In this document: positions 41,246-52,616 of the stretch, one piece after another
Layout: the number at the start of each line of letters is the position of its first letter
Numbering within the stretch: the first letter of the stretch is position 1
From: Cyanidiococcus yangmingshanensis
Taxonomy: Eukaryota; Rhodophyta; Bangiophyceae; Cyanidiales; Cyanidiaceae
NCBI GenBank assembly: GCA_013995675.1
Contig: VWRR01000020.1
Span: 186,001 to 250,000 of the forward strand
DNA length: 64,000 nt
Reading direction: 5' to 3'
Made by a program: the position numbers and the translations under genes
The notes under the pieces: generated by a model
Databases searched by the model: none
Seen by the model: the letters and a program-made list of their open reading frames with translations, nothing else
What the model was told of the DNA's origin: nothing

Positions 41246-44020
41246 TCAAAGCTGCGGTATACGGATGCTCGATAGCTGGTGCGATGGTGCAGACTCCTCG
41301 GCACTCTGGGAGCGGTAGAGTCGCGCGCTACGCTCCAGCGACGGCGCTTTCTCAACTGGACTGGAGGATGGTTTGATTAGTGGTTGCTTTTCTCCCCGAT
41401 CTTGTAGAGGAGCTTCCATCGATGACGCTGTGCTGGTCGGGCTCGCTGAGCACGTCATACCCGGCTGCAGCCGACGATACAGCAGGAGTTCGTTCAGAGG
41501 CACCTGCTCTTCGATTAGACACGGCCCCTGCAATGCCTTGTTTGCGTCGTACTCAGGACTAGAACCTGGTCGCCAACGGCACCACTGGCCACTTGGTAGA
41601 TAGACCGTGCGTCGTCGCTGACCAAACGATAACACTGGTGCTACCAGCAGCTCGCTGCCTACTAGGAACTCGTCATCAACCTGAGCTGCTCGTTCTCGAA
41701 GCGGATGGTTCCCATCGAGGCACTCCTCCCAGCAGACGGGTCGAAGAATAGGTTCGTCGGTGTCGATTCGTGATTGAAGTATCGGTAACAGATGACGTTC
41801 ACGAAAGCGCAGGTATCGACGGACTAGGTCGACAACTGTTTCGCCCAGTTCCGGATGCATCGGCAGCTGATTATCGAAAGCATTCGGCAATAAGGAGAAC
41901 TGCACACACGGCATAGCAATGCTGGCCTGAAGCCAACGAACATACAGCTCTCGCATCTGCTCAGCATCGGTTTCGAGTGCGACTTCGTCAGTGTTTCCAT
42001 ACGCATTGCCACCAATCATATCTGGCATGATGATCTGGGCTCCCAACAAACTCATGGTCAAGGCCCCAGTAACCACGCTCTTCAGGCCGTTGTCGGTGCC
42101 CCATTTGGAGGACTTGTCGAACAGTCGAACAACCATGGGCTCGAAGAGGGCGTCAAACCAGCTCGTGCGCACTTCGGCGATAGGAAACGTGGCTGCCATG
42201 GCGACAGTAGTGACGGGTGTAGTCGTTCTGGCTGGTTGCCGGATCATCGCAGAGACCTGCTTGGATGATGAACTCGCTTGGTACAAAGGCCCCCTCCCCG
42301 GCGTCAAATTTGAAACCGTCGACACCGGTCTCATGCTGCAACTGGTGGAGTTTGTCTAGCCACCAGGTGCGGGCATCAGGGCGATAGACGTTTAGCAAAT
42401 GGCCTCGGCCTTGCCACCAATCCACCGGCATTTGGCCGTTACCCAGGAGCAAGCCGCAGGTCGCGCGCCTCCGCGAAATTTGCGCTCTCCTCAGTGATAA
42501 AGGGTGGAATCCAGAGCGTAACCAAGAAGCCTCGCGCATGAAGCGTATCGACCAGTCGTTTTGGTTCGGGAAACTTGTCCGAATCGAAGTGGGTATCTCC
42601 ATAGTGGCGTTGCCACTTGTCGTCGATCTCGATGATGCCGCCAGGCAAGTCGAGAGATCGCAAGCGATCCGCCATTTCGAGAACCTTCGCTGTATTTACA
42701 TCGGCTTTCATCTCCGCCCAAGTGGACCAGATGATGCGTTCAACCAGGGCCTTGTTAGCCAGTCGACGTCGCGGGACGCCCAAACACTCGCGAAACTGAT
42801 TTTGCACCAGCTGCAGGCGTGGTTCCGGCGCCACCAACAACATCATCACAAGTCGATTCGTCTGCACTGTCCAGGCGCAGAAGTGGCCATCACCGCAAGT
42901 TTTGCCTGGCTGCAGTGCTGGCGGGCATTGCGCATGCGGACGTTGTCTACCGCGCACGGTCTCGGGGTCCAAAACCGATGAGTATATTGGGATATAGGTG
43001 TCTGTGGTAAAGGTCTCGTACTGCACAACAGGCTCCGTTTGCGCATTCGAAGAGATGTGCAGATCATTCGGTGGCTGTGGAATCAGCACCGCCACGCCCG
43101 CCGAGGACAGGAGCACCGGTGAGAGTACCGAGCCAATGCCACTCGGCGCGTTGTCCCACGTTACGAAAGGCGTCGGTGAGAGCATCGCTTTGGATAATGG
43201 CCACAGCTGGTTGAGCATTTCACCGAGGCCGTAGACCGACTGACGTCGCGGCTCTCCCAGTGCGTACGCCCAGCCAAGCTGACGCACGCGCTTACGTGAG
43301 ACACCGTCCCCCGCATCGGCGAGGCGTTCTACCGCGAGGCAGACGCTGCATCCTCGGTTGCGAGCGATTGAGACAGTGACCTGTAGGCCATCTGTAGTGG
43401 CGTCTGTATCGTGATAGCGAAGGAGAACGCCACCACCATGCTCAGCGTCGTACGCCTGGCTCTGCGCACAGACCAGTCTTCGCGGTTGAAAACGAACCGC
43501 CTCAGCGTCGTCCCTCCAGAGCAACGACCCAGCCGCACACACTTCACTGGCTCGATAGACACGATACGCCGCCAGTGCCTCGAACACCTGAACCGTGAGT
43601 TCGAACGGTTCTCGCACTCGAACAAACCATTCACCTTCGCGTCGTATCACCCAAACCTGTGCTCTTTCCAAAAACAACCACTTCCTGCCGTTGTGGTAAC
43701 GAAACAGCACGCGTCGCCTGCGAGATTACTGCAGCAGCACCGACCGCCGAACTGAGCGTCTGTGCGAGCACTGTGCCGCCTGCAAACGCGATCGCTACGT
43801 TTGCAGCCAGCGTCTCCGCCTGCTTCGACAAGGACCCGTCAGCAATACTACTTACATCATTTGATGATTTCTTACTGTCTAGTTCATCTCTAATTGGTGG
43901 AGAACGTGCTGATTGAACGCCTTGATTCCAAGTCATTGCACAAGTGCCGAACAAAAGAACATTTACAGCATATTCATTTTTCCGTGAATCCTTCGGCGGC
44001 GCTCGTGGCGTGCCGCCCAT
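41246..44020 (-). CDS. GH31 glycosidase, MYORG-like, three frame breaks
   Basis: This is a glycoside hydrolase family 31 enzyme, most like animal MYORG. From the ATG at 44020 there is a hydrophilic leader and a hydrophobic stretch (ANVAIAFAGGTVLAQTLSSA), possibly a signal anchor. A beta-rich domain follows. The barrel has IIEIDDKWQRHYGDTHFDSD, ARGFLVTLWIPPFITEES and VDGFKFDAGEGAFVPSEF; the nucleophile should be D in KFDAGE. SSKWGTDNGLKSVV supplies the acid/base D, followed by SLLGAQIIMPDMIGGNAYG. The order and wording (DMxGGNA, FKFDAGE, WGxDxGL) follow MYORG rather than acid alpha-glucosidase. Four pieces in successive frames make up the gene, with switches near 43702, 42451 and 42200-42206. 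At each one, ignoring a single base restores the frame, giving about 923 residues. Human MYORG lies in the ER/nuclear envelope. Confidence 0.83.
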
Positions 44021-44832
44021 CTAGAAGGAAATTCGCCGATCGAACGAGATGGAAACTTGTCGATCATGCAAGAAGGACATGGATCGATTTCTCATGGAAT
44101 ACTGAGATGGAGGTCATTCTTTCTGAAAGATAGGAATTGATCAATGATTGAATTCAAAAAGCTCATATGGATCTCCAATGGAATACTGAGATGCAGGTCA
44201 TTCTTTCTGATCAACAGTCATCAATCAACGATTGCGTTCAAAAAGCTCGTATCGATTTCTCATGGAATTCATCGAGCAGAAAAGGGGTTTCGAAAAAACA
44301 ATCGGCGATGGCCCCAGAAGCGCCGCAATGCCCGACCAGATGCATGCATCAGTACAAATAGAAACATCAATGGACATGATGGACAGAACGAGGGCTGCAC
44401 CACAGCGACCGCTTTTCGATGCCGATGCAACGAGCCTTCTCTTGGCTCGGTTTCGCGTAGCGCTGCCATCATCCCTCATCATTGTTCGTTTGGGAGACGT
44501 TGCGGTCGCACATGACGGCGACTTGGTTTATATCGGTTCTAGACAACTGGTGAAGTGGGTTTGTAAGAGTGGTGTACCCGTCCGAATATGACGGATGATG
44601 CTCGGGTCTGGCGCTCGTTCTACGCTTCGTGCAGTGTCCAGGCGAGCAGCGACCACTGAACGGTGGCGAAGCATCTCTATGAGCCATAAGTTGCGTGCCA
44701 GAAAAAAGTCCGCTGGTTGTGACTAGCCAGTACGTGCCTGCCGGTTTCCAGCGAGACTATGGTTGAGCGTATACAAGCGCTGACAGGCGTTTGTTTCGGA
44801 CGAGGCAACCCGTGCTCTGTACTCGAGCGGAT
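44021..44832. other. intergenic with short direct repeats
   Basis: This 810-base stretch lies between two minus-strand genes. It holds the imperfect repeats described at 44081-44270 and nothing that looks coding. Confidence 0.45.
44081..44270. repeat. imperfect direct repeats, period about 80-88 bp
   Basis: Related units start near 44081, 44169 and 44249. Shared words are TGGAATACTGAGATG, AGGTCATTCTTTCTGA, TTCAAAAAGCTC and ATCGATTTCTCATGGAAT, in the same order. The third copy is cut short. The units lie just upstream of the GH31 ATG (minus strand), so they could contain promoter elements (inference). Confidence 0.75.
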
Positions 44833-46744
44833 TCATCGCGTGGACGTTGATGATGTCGTTACGCTGGCGATCTGGAGACACGACCGACTAGAGAGCCGTT
44901 CCTTATGAGTACGTGCCGGGTGTCTTTCGCGTGCAATGGCCTCAATGTCCGCGACTTGCAGCGGAATAGACGACGAGAGTACTTCGGCTTCGGCGCCGCT
45001 CGCGCGAATCACCACATCGTCCTCGATCCGCATGCCAAGGCCACGGAACCCTGCTGGTGCGTCAGGATCCTCAGCTGGGACGTAGATCCCAGGGCTCGAC
45101 GGTAATCACCATACCTGCTTGGAAAGGGATCGATTTGCTCAGTTGATGCGTGTCATGTGTGTCCATGCCCAAATAATGTCCTAGTGCGTGAGGGAAATAG
45201 CGGGTGTAGAGGCCACGTTGAATGATTTCTTCGACAGTATACTTGCGTTGGAAAAATCCGAATTCGAACAGGCCCTCTGCAATCAGGCGGACGCTGACCC
45301 GCTGAAGGTACTCGAGACTCTTGGATTCCTCCGCGTTTCGGTTCGGCTCATCCGAGGTCGCAGCAGAGGGCTTGCTTTCGCGGGCCATATCCACACAAGA
45401 TCGGTGAACGCTCAGGAGCCATTCATAGAGGGTCTTGGCTGCGTCGTCGAAACGGCCATCGGTCGGCCACGTGCGGGACACATCACTGCAATAGCCGTGC
45501 AGTTCGACGCCGGCATCGACCATGATCAACTGCTGGTTCTGTAACAACGCCGCATTGTCGATGTAATGTAGAGTGCAGGCACGCGGCCCTGATGCCGCCA
45601 CAATGGGAAACGCGAGTCGCGCATTCGGGCCGCCTCGCGAGTGCATGGTATATGCGATCCGAGCGGCAACTTGCCACTCTCCAAGTCCCGGCTGTGTCAT
45701 CTGCATGGCATCCAGAAAGGCATCTGTCGTCACAGCTGCAGCTCGGCGCATCAGCGATAGCTCATTCGGTGACTTGAAGAGTCGCAGTGGCTGAACCAGT
45801 GGCACGGGCGAATGCAGCTGCGAGATGAAGGCATGCCATGCCGCAGGCAACGACTCGGTCGTTTTGCTTGGTGCAAGAGCGTTGCAGAGACGTTGAGCAA
45901 TCTCTGGGTTCACTCGAGCGTCGAAAAACAGCATGGGTGCCGTCCCTGATTCAGCATGAACGAGTTCTGCCACCACCCGGCCGATGCTATCAATCGGACG
46001 CACGTCCGCAATGCCAAACATGGCAGAGGCGTCCTCAAGACCGATCATGGGACCGTCCCAGAGCTCCCGTGCAGCATCCCTCGGTCGCATGAAAAGCAGA
46101 AACGTTGTCCGTTTCGTTGGCGACGGGGTGTGCTTGCCATCTGTTTGACTCGTCGTTGTGTGCTCGCTCGAGCTGGAATTGTAGACGACCAAGGCAGCGT
46201 TTGGTTCCATGCAGCCAGTAAAATAGAGGAAATCCGTATGTTGACGGAATCTATGCGGCACATCCATTGAGTAAAACTGTTCTGTCGCGGCTGGCAGGAT
46301 CAAGAGCGAGTGAGGTGGCATCAACTCCGCGAGTGCAGATCGTCGAGCGAGGTACTCGACCAGGGGGATCCCCGGAGTAACCTGGTCGACACTCATCAGA
46401 TGCGGGTGAGTGTGACCAGTCGCCTGCGAGAGCCGTCTCGTTAGGCGAGCTCTTTGCTCTTGTATGAGCAGGTGCTCCCGTTCGTGCTCTGGTGAAGCCC
46501 TTGTTGTGCTCGTGCTCCCAAGTCGGCACGGATTTCCTCGAGGACCAACTTGTCGCGGGGTGTTCGAGCCCACAAGTGCAAGTCGCGAGGAACAACGCCC
46601 ATGGAGACGGAGTACGTCTCTCGTTCCGCAGCCTGTGGGTGCTGCTCCGAGAGCGGTCCAGAGGTGGCGTTGCCTGGTCCAGCAACCGAGTCGCTGTGAA
46701 GCTGCTATTGAAGACCGAAACGCTCTCGACAAGATCTCCTCCAT
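44833..46744 (-). CDS. Xaa-Pro aminopeptidase (aminopeptidase P, XPNPEP3/Icp55-like), one frame break
   Basis: This is a metallopeptidase that removes an N-terminal residue before proline, or trims imported mitochondrial proteins as Icp55 does. The ATG at 46744 opens an Arg/Ser-rich leader of about 70 residues typical of mitochondrial import. HPHLMSVDQVTPGIPLVEYL and FRQHTDFLYFTGCMEPNAAL are the N-terminal AMP_N domain. The pita-bread domain has LTLHYIDN-like CTLHYIDNAALLQNQQLIMV, then DAGVELHGYCSDVSRTWPTD (metal ligands in DAG and SDVSRT). FPHALGHYLGMDTHDTHQLS follows, then AGMVITVEP. The frame then breaks: GIYVP and, later, GMRIEDDVVI (last metal ligand E) lie in the next frame, which stops at 44833. 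Ignoring one base of the GGG at 45092-45094 (plus strand) restores VEPGIYVPAEDPDAPAGFRG. The joined length is about 636 residues. Confidence 0.9.
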
Positions 46745-47151
46745 TTTGCTCTGCCTCTTTTTTCTATTTTCACAACGCGCTATCGACTGGAATCACTCCT
46801 GAAACCGACCCAAGAAACGAAGCGTTCGCAGTCACAACGCCCTTGCGAGTGCAACGACGACCCAGTCGTTTCCTCACCCTCGTTCTTGATGAAGGGCCCT
46901 GATCCTGCAGGTCGCGTACGATACCGTCGCACAGAGTTCCGAAAAAGCCTCACCAGGTCGCTACTCGAAATCGTGCAACGCTGATCATACGTTGAGAAGG
47001 GACGAGTGGTTCAGACGGCTGGATGCCCAGCAGCGACTCGCCGGGGCAATGACCAGCGCTTTTACTCTCGCTGCCGTTCACATTTCGTTGTCGCAGGACG
47101 GTTTTCTCGCTCACGTCAGTAGTGACCACTTGGGATACCAAACTAGGTTCG
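46745..47151. other. divergent promoter region / leader
   Basis: About 400 bases lie between the aminopeptidase P gene (minus) and the DUF3598 gene (plus). A plus-strand frame from the ATG at 47049 (MTSAFTLAAVHISLSQDGF) resembles a transit peptide and is one frame away from the DUF3598 frame. It may therefore be the true N-terminus (see next entry). Confidence 0.35.
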
Positions 47152-48126
47152 ATGTTCGTTCCGGGTGTATACAAAACTCAGAAGAAGAGCCTGCATCAGC
47201 TCTGTGCAGTTGTTCCTGCAGAACAGTGGGAAAGACTCTGTCGCAACGAGGGGGTCTTTCGAGGAAAGCTCTGGCGCTACGAGCCAACGAGTGTCTCCTT
47301 GGTGGCGACGCCGCAACCCACCGAACTGCACATTACGCCTAGAGCGGGAGAGAGAGACTCAACTTGGGTTATTCTGCGCAAACCTGGTGATCGTGACGCG
47401 ACTCAGTTCTACTCTCGGGCGCTCGATGCTGCTGTGCTGGCTCAGCGTGGGATGGTCTACGCTGAAGACGGCTCGTTCTGTTCGGGCAGTGTCCAAGCCC
47501 GAACTGGGGATCACGGACTAAGTGCCCTGATTGTAGAGCAAAATATAAACCATTGGGAAGCTGGAAACATCGCTGGTCGAAGACGCGTGGTGGTCCACTA
47601 CCAAGGGCAGGCGCTTTCAGGTCTGTCGCTCTATCGCGAAATCGACCAGAGCGATCATACGGAAGAGCGACCCCGAGCCGTCGATTTTGTCCGGCTCATA
47701 GAGACTAGGTCTGGTTTCTGGCTCGGACGAGCAGAGTACATCCGTATTCGAGACCAGCAGGGCAGTGTTTGGCTCGATACGGAAGCCTCGCTGCGGTTCA
47801 GCGAGCAAGTTTCCGACCATGGTGCCATCGCGGTCGAAACGCGTGTCGCAGTGCCAGGCTTTGAACGTATCTCCCACGGACGTCTATATCCAGATCAGAA
47901 CAAGATCGTCTTCGAGCCGATTCATCCACATTTACAATATGTGATGCATCTGTTAGGGAGAGACTGCACGGTACTAGCGCCGAGCGCTGTGCCAACGGGT
48001 CTCGCTTTCTTCGTAGAGTTTACCTGGCTCGTTCGACCTGGTCTTCGCCGACGAATCGTGCGTCAGTATGATTCCGATGGTGCTTACGAAGGTTCCGTGT
48101 TCATCACGGAATCAAAAACGAACTAG
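47152..48126 (+). CDS. DUF3598-family protein, cyanobacterial type (lipocalin-like fold)
   Basis: From the ATG at 47152 this encodes 324 residues. GVFRGKLWRYEP near the start, and a C-terminal block of LYPDQNKIVFEPIHPHLQYV, PTGLAFFVEFTWLVRP and GLRRRIVRQYDSDGAYEGSV, match the layout of DUF3598. That family is common in cyanobacteria and plastid-bearing eukaryotes and is related to the CpcS/CpeS-like beta-barrel group. Its function is unknown; some relatives bind bilins. A likely transit-peptide leader starts at 47049 in the neighbouring frame (MTSAFTLAAVHISLSQDGF). The complete gene may thus be 47049-48126 with one surplus base before about 47160. Plastid location is inference from the family's origin. 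Confidence 0.68.
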   Translation: MFVPGVYKTQKKSLHQLCAVVPAEQWERLCRNEGVFRGKLWRYEPTSVSLVATPQPTELHITPRAGERDSTWVILRKPGDRDATQFYSRALDAAVLAQRGMVYAEDGSFCSGSVQARTGDHGLSALIVEQNINHWEAGNIAGRRRVVVHYQGQALSGLSLYREIDQSDHTEERPRAVDFVRLIETRSGFWLGRAEYIRIRDQQGSVWLDTEASLRFSEQVSDHGAIAVETRVAVPGFERISHGRLYPDQNKIVFEPIHPHLQYVMHLLGRDCTVLAPSAVPTGLAFFVEFTWLVRPGLRRRIVRQYDSDGAYEGSVFITESKTN

Positions 48127-48460
48127 CATCCGGAGTCGTATGCTCATCAGCGCATGTTCTGATGACCACTCCTGTTGGTAACCTGTCGCGTTCTTTGAGG
48201 TCGCACACCGGAAACGGTTTCGCGGAGCGATACTGGCTCCTATGTCCAGGACGATCGATGAAATGGTCCGGTAATAACTGACCCGCAGTGACTTTCTGGA
48301 TACGCATGGACAATCCATAGCCGGAGCGAGACACTGAAACCTCGTCTGGGCCGGAAGGAGATGGAAGCGGAGCAAACTCAGACAGCCTTGGTGTGGATGG
48401 CTTAGATAAGACTCCGAGGTAGCATGTCTGTTTGCGGCCGAAACACTTGTCAGTTGGCAT
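48104..48460 (-). CDS. hypothetical ORF overlapping the DUF3598 3' end
   Basis: This ATG-initiated 118-codon minus-strand frame has a plausible composition (GYGLSMRIQKVTAGQLLPDH, then FPVCDLKERDRLPTGVVIRT). It overlaps the last 23 bases of the convergent DUF3598 gene. Other minus-strand frames up to 48633 could be upstream parts. I do not recognise it, and it may be a chance frame. Confidence 0.25.
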   Translation of the reverse strand: MPTDKCFGRKQTCYLGVLSKPSTPRLSEFAPLPSPSGPDEVSVSRSGYGLSMRIQKVTAGQLLPDHFIDRPGHRSQYRSAKPFPVCDLKERDRLPTGVVIRTCADEHTTPDASSFLIP

Positions 48461-49906
48461 ACCAAAATGATAGACATGGGCATGCGACCTAGAGGACACC
48501 GTTCGTCTTCCGCAGACGGGTCGCGACGGAAACACTTGCTAGTATCGCGCATCGTAACTACAAAGCGTGCACATTGCGTCCTGACATGTTCGGAATCGTC
48601 ATCAGATACAGCGCTTGAGCGTGGATAAGACAACTTGCATTCTTTTCGTTTGGCAGGCTTGATGTCGATGCGAATGTTGATGAGCCGTGACCAGACGACC
48701 CGGCAACGGCTGCATCATCAATAGTTCTCAATGCGATCGACCACGGATGCAGAGACTCAATGGGGTTGAAATAACCTTGTCATCGAAAAGTCTCCTTCTT
48801 CTGATGACTTTTGGGATCCACCTTTCTCTCACCAGTGGTTCAACGCCATGATTTTCGGCCTGGTTGCCAAAATTCAACGTTGTTGCGTTTCCCGAAAACA
48901 CATGCCCTTCGTTCAGCGGGCTAGTTGCGATGACCTTTATCAACATTCAGCGATTCATGAGCTGTGACGATCTTTCCAGCTTCGTTGGCGGTCGTTCTCA
49001 TGACCATACGGCTTCATCGCATTGCTACAAGCATTCTAGACTCGTCCATCTGCCGACTGCGTACAAGCGAGCGGGGTACGTAGTCAACCAGCAGCCAGCG
49101 CAAATGCAAACTCCGTACTCAGTGCGATCGTAAACGGTCGGCTTGCGATGAGGATCTCCTGCTCAGTGGTTTCAGTGCGACAAAGCCTCAGGACCTAAGC
49201 AAAACAAACGCTGATGTCTTTCCATCGCACTCTTTGAACCAAAGCTGCCAGAGGACTACCCTCTTCGGCGTCTGTCTAGTCTGTGCCTCTTGGTGTAAGG
49301 ACAGGATCGAAGTTGCGTCTCGATTTGCATGTTTGGAGCAAGTCCTAGAATCGCAACGCTCTTTTGACGTCGATAGACCTATCTCTACTCTTGCGGACTT
49401 GGTCGAGTAGCGGTAAGGGTGTCGATATCGAGGAGCCGTTCTACTGGGGTGCACCGGAGCGCTCAGCCTGCCCATCACCTGGCAGCTATGTGTACTGAAA
49501 CCGTCATTTTCGCCACTGCACAAGGAAATCCCGTAGCGATCGGTCATTCATTCCAATCTCACGAAAAGTGTCGGACGTTCACGCTCACTTTTGAAGCAAG
49601 CCAATCATAGCCGCAGAGCAGTGGAGAGAAACGTCGGGGCTTGCTCCGGGACTCGGCATCGAGACGCGCTTATCCTACTCTTGGCCTCGTCTTTGTGCAA
49701 GCGTTTTCTCTTTCTTTTTAGCGCTGGTTGACCGAGTCTTTCTAGCACCGGATCAGAACTGATCACACGCAGCGCTTTGCTGCTTTCCGAGCGTTGAACG
49801 GTTATGAACGAAGAACTGTTCGCGTCTACAGACTTGGCGACTGGCTCGAACGGGTACGAGACTTGAAAGGAGTACAGCGGGTCGACGAGGCTTTGATTGT
49901 TCGTTC
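48461..49906. other. intergenic, no gene recognised
   Basis: About 1.45 kb precedes the AFG2-like gene. Frames at 49188-49547 minus and 49419-49610 plus are open but not recognisable. No repeats, tRNA or mobile element was seen. Confidence 0.35.
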
Positions 49907-52616
49907 ATGGAAGTGAAATCAGGCTTGACGGTGCATCAAAGCGTGCCTCTACGACTAGAACGAGTCTCGAATCCCCAGAGACGGAAGAAGGGCTTGCTCT
50001 CGGCGTTGTTTGCGAGCTCGCTCGGGAGACGTGGACTGTGTGTCGTCTCAACCCGAGGTGCGGTTCGTTCCTCAGCGCCGTTTCTTTCCAATGGTGCTGC
50101 AGTGTTGGTCCGATCAGTCGATGCGAACGATACAAGTGAAGCACTGGCGGTTGCGTGCGCTCAGTTAAGGATCGACGATAGTGTTCCAGAGCGGACTTTG
50201 TCGCATTCCAGTAAACGCTTGGTTTCGAGTCTGGTCTGGTTCGACGAAAAGGTCGCCCCAGACTCGGTGGTTGTCGATGACGAGACGTATCGCCTACTGG
50301 GTGCTCCATCTATGGAAGAAGCAAAGAAAAAACCTCCCATGGCGCGGCTGGTCTATTTGGATACGCTCGGTGAGAAGCCAGAGTCGAGCGAAACGTTGAA
50401 TAACGAGTTTCCCCCAGCGGCTTGTGCCATGCGATGCAGCCTCGATGATGACACCAAGTCCCTCTTGGGGCGAATACAAGGACCAGAAATCGATGCAGAG
50501 GAGGAACTGTATCAGCATATACGTTGGTCGGCTGCTGGACGTCTGCTCTGCGTGGGTGCTTGTCTCGTTGGGGTCCCCTTTCTGGGCCTGCGCCTGAACT
50601 TGTGGATAACAGATGCATCGCTCTCTACTGGAATTTCACCATCATCATTGCCAGCGGCAGCAAAAGAAATGCGTCTGGGACCTAGAGGTAGCCATGTTTT
50701 CGTGCTCGGAGCCCAAACGCGCATCGTGGTGAGGGAGACATCCACACATCTGACGTTATCAGGGAGCGCTACAGGACCTCACGAGCAGGATGGGGTACCT
50801 CACAAACGAGTGTCTGAATCATCGTCCTCAGGACTGGGACCGTGCTTATGCCAACGCTATCAGCTGGGATGTGGTGGCAGGCCACTCGTCAGCAAAAACT
50901 GCACTGCTTCAGGTGGCTCGAGAGACCCTGAACGCACAGGAAATTTGCCCGTCAAAGAGCATTCAAGGAGTCATCCTGAGTGGTCCCAGTGGAAGCGGCA
51001 AATCGAGCTTGGGTCGAGCGCTCGCAGCCAAGCTGCAAGCACATCTCGAATATGTGCCTTGTGCAACGTTGCTGGGCTCGAGCATTCGCAAGCTCCAACA
51101 CGCCCTGGGTGATGTCGTGGAAGCCGCAATTATGGAGGCACCAAGCGTCCTCCTGTTCGATGATCTCGATGCGTTGCTCACCGATCGGATCGACACACAA
51201 ACCGAGGAGGATTCTGAACGCGTCCGAGCAGCCATGTTGACGTTCTTCACGAAACTAAGCCGAAGAGGAGCAGCGGTAAGCCATTTGAACGTCAGCGGCA
51301 TTGCAACAGTTTTGGTGATTGCCACTACTCGGCAGCGTCGTATCGTGGATGATGTGCTGGGAGCTAGCGGGTTTTTCGATAGAGAAATTGCCCTGGAAAT
51401 GCCGAACACCGCGGAGCGACTCGCTGTGCTGGAGACGCTGGTCACGGCCACGGACCCGTCGAGTCAGTCGGTACTCACTACGGTTGCCGAGCAGACGCGT
51501 GGCTTTTCTCCAGCCGATCTGACTGCGCTCTGGCGACGGGCCACACTCGCTGCCTATGAACGGCAACGTATCCAGTCATCAGTGAACGAAACTTCCAGCG
51601 AGCCTGTTCTTTCGCAACCAGAACTCAGCTGCATGGACTGGCGAGAAGCGCTCGCGATTGTGCGTCCGAGTTCGTTACCGGACTGGACCCTGGAGAGACC
51701 TCGTACTCGCTGGTCAGATATCGGTGGCCAGGAGCAGGCGAAAAGGATCCTGATGGAGACGCTGGTCCTGATGCAGCAGCATACAGCCGAGCTGGAACGC
51801 CTCGGCTTTCGGGTTCCACGAGGCATTCTGCTCTATGGGCCGCCAGGTTGCAGCAAAACCTTACTTGCTCGTGCTGCGGCTGCAGAAAGTGGTCTACTAA
51901 TGCTCATGGTCCGAGGCCCCGAACTATTTAACAAATACGTTGGCGAGAGCGAAAAGGCGGTGCAGCGCGTTTTCCAGCGGGCTCGAGCCGCTGCGCCCTC
52001 GCTGCTCTTCTTCGATGAAATTGATGCACTGGCCACGAATCGATCCCGAACCTCATCGGATGGAGCCGCAGGCGCCGAAGAACGTGTACTTGCACAGCTC
52101 TTGACGGAGTTGGATGGGGTTGAACCACTCCGAGATGTTGTTGTCGTTGCGGCAACCAATCGGCCGGATCTTCTGGATGCAGCCCTACTCCGTCCGGGCC
52201 GTTTCGACCGGCTGGTCTATGTCGGCTTACCCGATACCAATGAGAGACGAAATATTCTACGCATTCACCTCCGAAACGTTCCGTTGGCGGCGTCGTGTTC
52301 CAGGGACCAGACCAATGTCTCGCCAGAGGCTGAAACGCTGAAGGATGGGTTAGAGAGCGCGTGCTCTTCGGACTCAGCTTTCCGCGAAACTCTGTATGCA
52401 CGACTCGCTGCCGCCACCCAAGGTTTTACTGGAGCCGAAATCGCTGCCTGTGTTCGAGAAGCGTGCTTGCTTGCCATGGAGCAAGATCCTGCCGGAGCTG
52501 CTTGGGTCTATCCGCAGCACTTGGAAGCGGCATTGCAGCGCGTCCGGCCAAGGACCGATGCGAGCCTCTTGCGGCTGTACAAGCAGTTTGGGGCAAGTTT
52601 GCGAACGTGTCCGTAA
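49907..52616 (+). CDS. AFG2/SPATA5-type double AAA+ ATPase, one frame break
   Basis: This is a tandem AAA+ ATPase of the Cdc48 superfamily; Afg2/SPATA5 releases factors from pre-60S ribosomal particles. The ATG at 49907 opens a roughly 290-residue N-domain. The first ATPase module has GVILSGPSGSGKSSLGRALA and Walker B LLFDDLDALL. The second has WSDIGGQEQAKRILMETLVL, GPPGCSKTLLARAAA, RGPELFNKYVGESEKAVQRV and LLFFDEIDALA. ATNRPDLLDAALLRPGRFDR follows. The Walker A variant GPPGCSKT is a hallmark of AFG2/CIP111. Walker B of the first module is DDLD rather than DEID, hinting at weak hydrolysis there (inference). The frame shifts between about 50760 and 50860: the N-terminal frame continues as non-family sequence to 51112. 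Ignoring one G of the GGGG at 50792-50795 joins the parts into about 902 residues, the SPATA5 length. Confidence 0.88.

Noticed and set aside
42538-42981. 147-codon plus-strand frame
   Set aside because: It is antisense to conserved GH31 barrel sequence.
50963-51451. 162-codon minus-strand frame
   Set aside because: It is antisense to the first AAA module of the AFG2-like gene and is a Ser/Arg/Thr-rich shadow.
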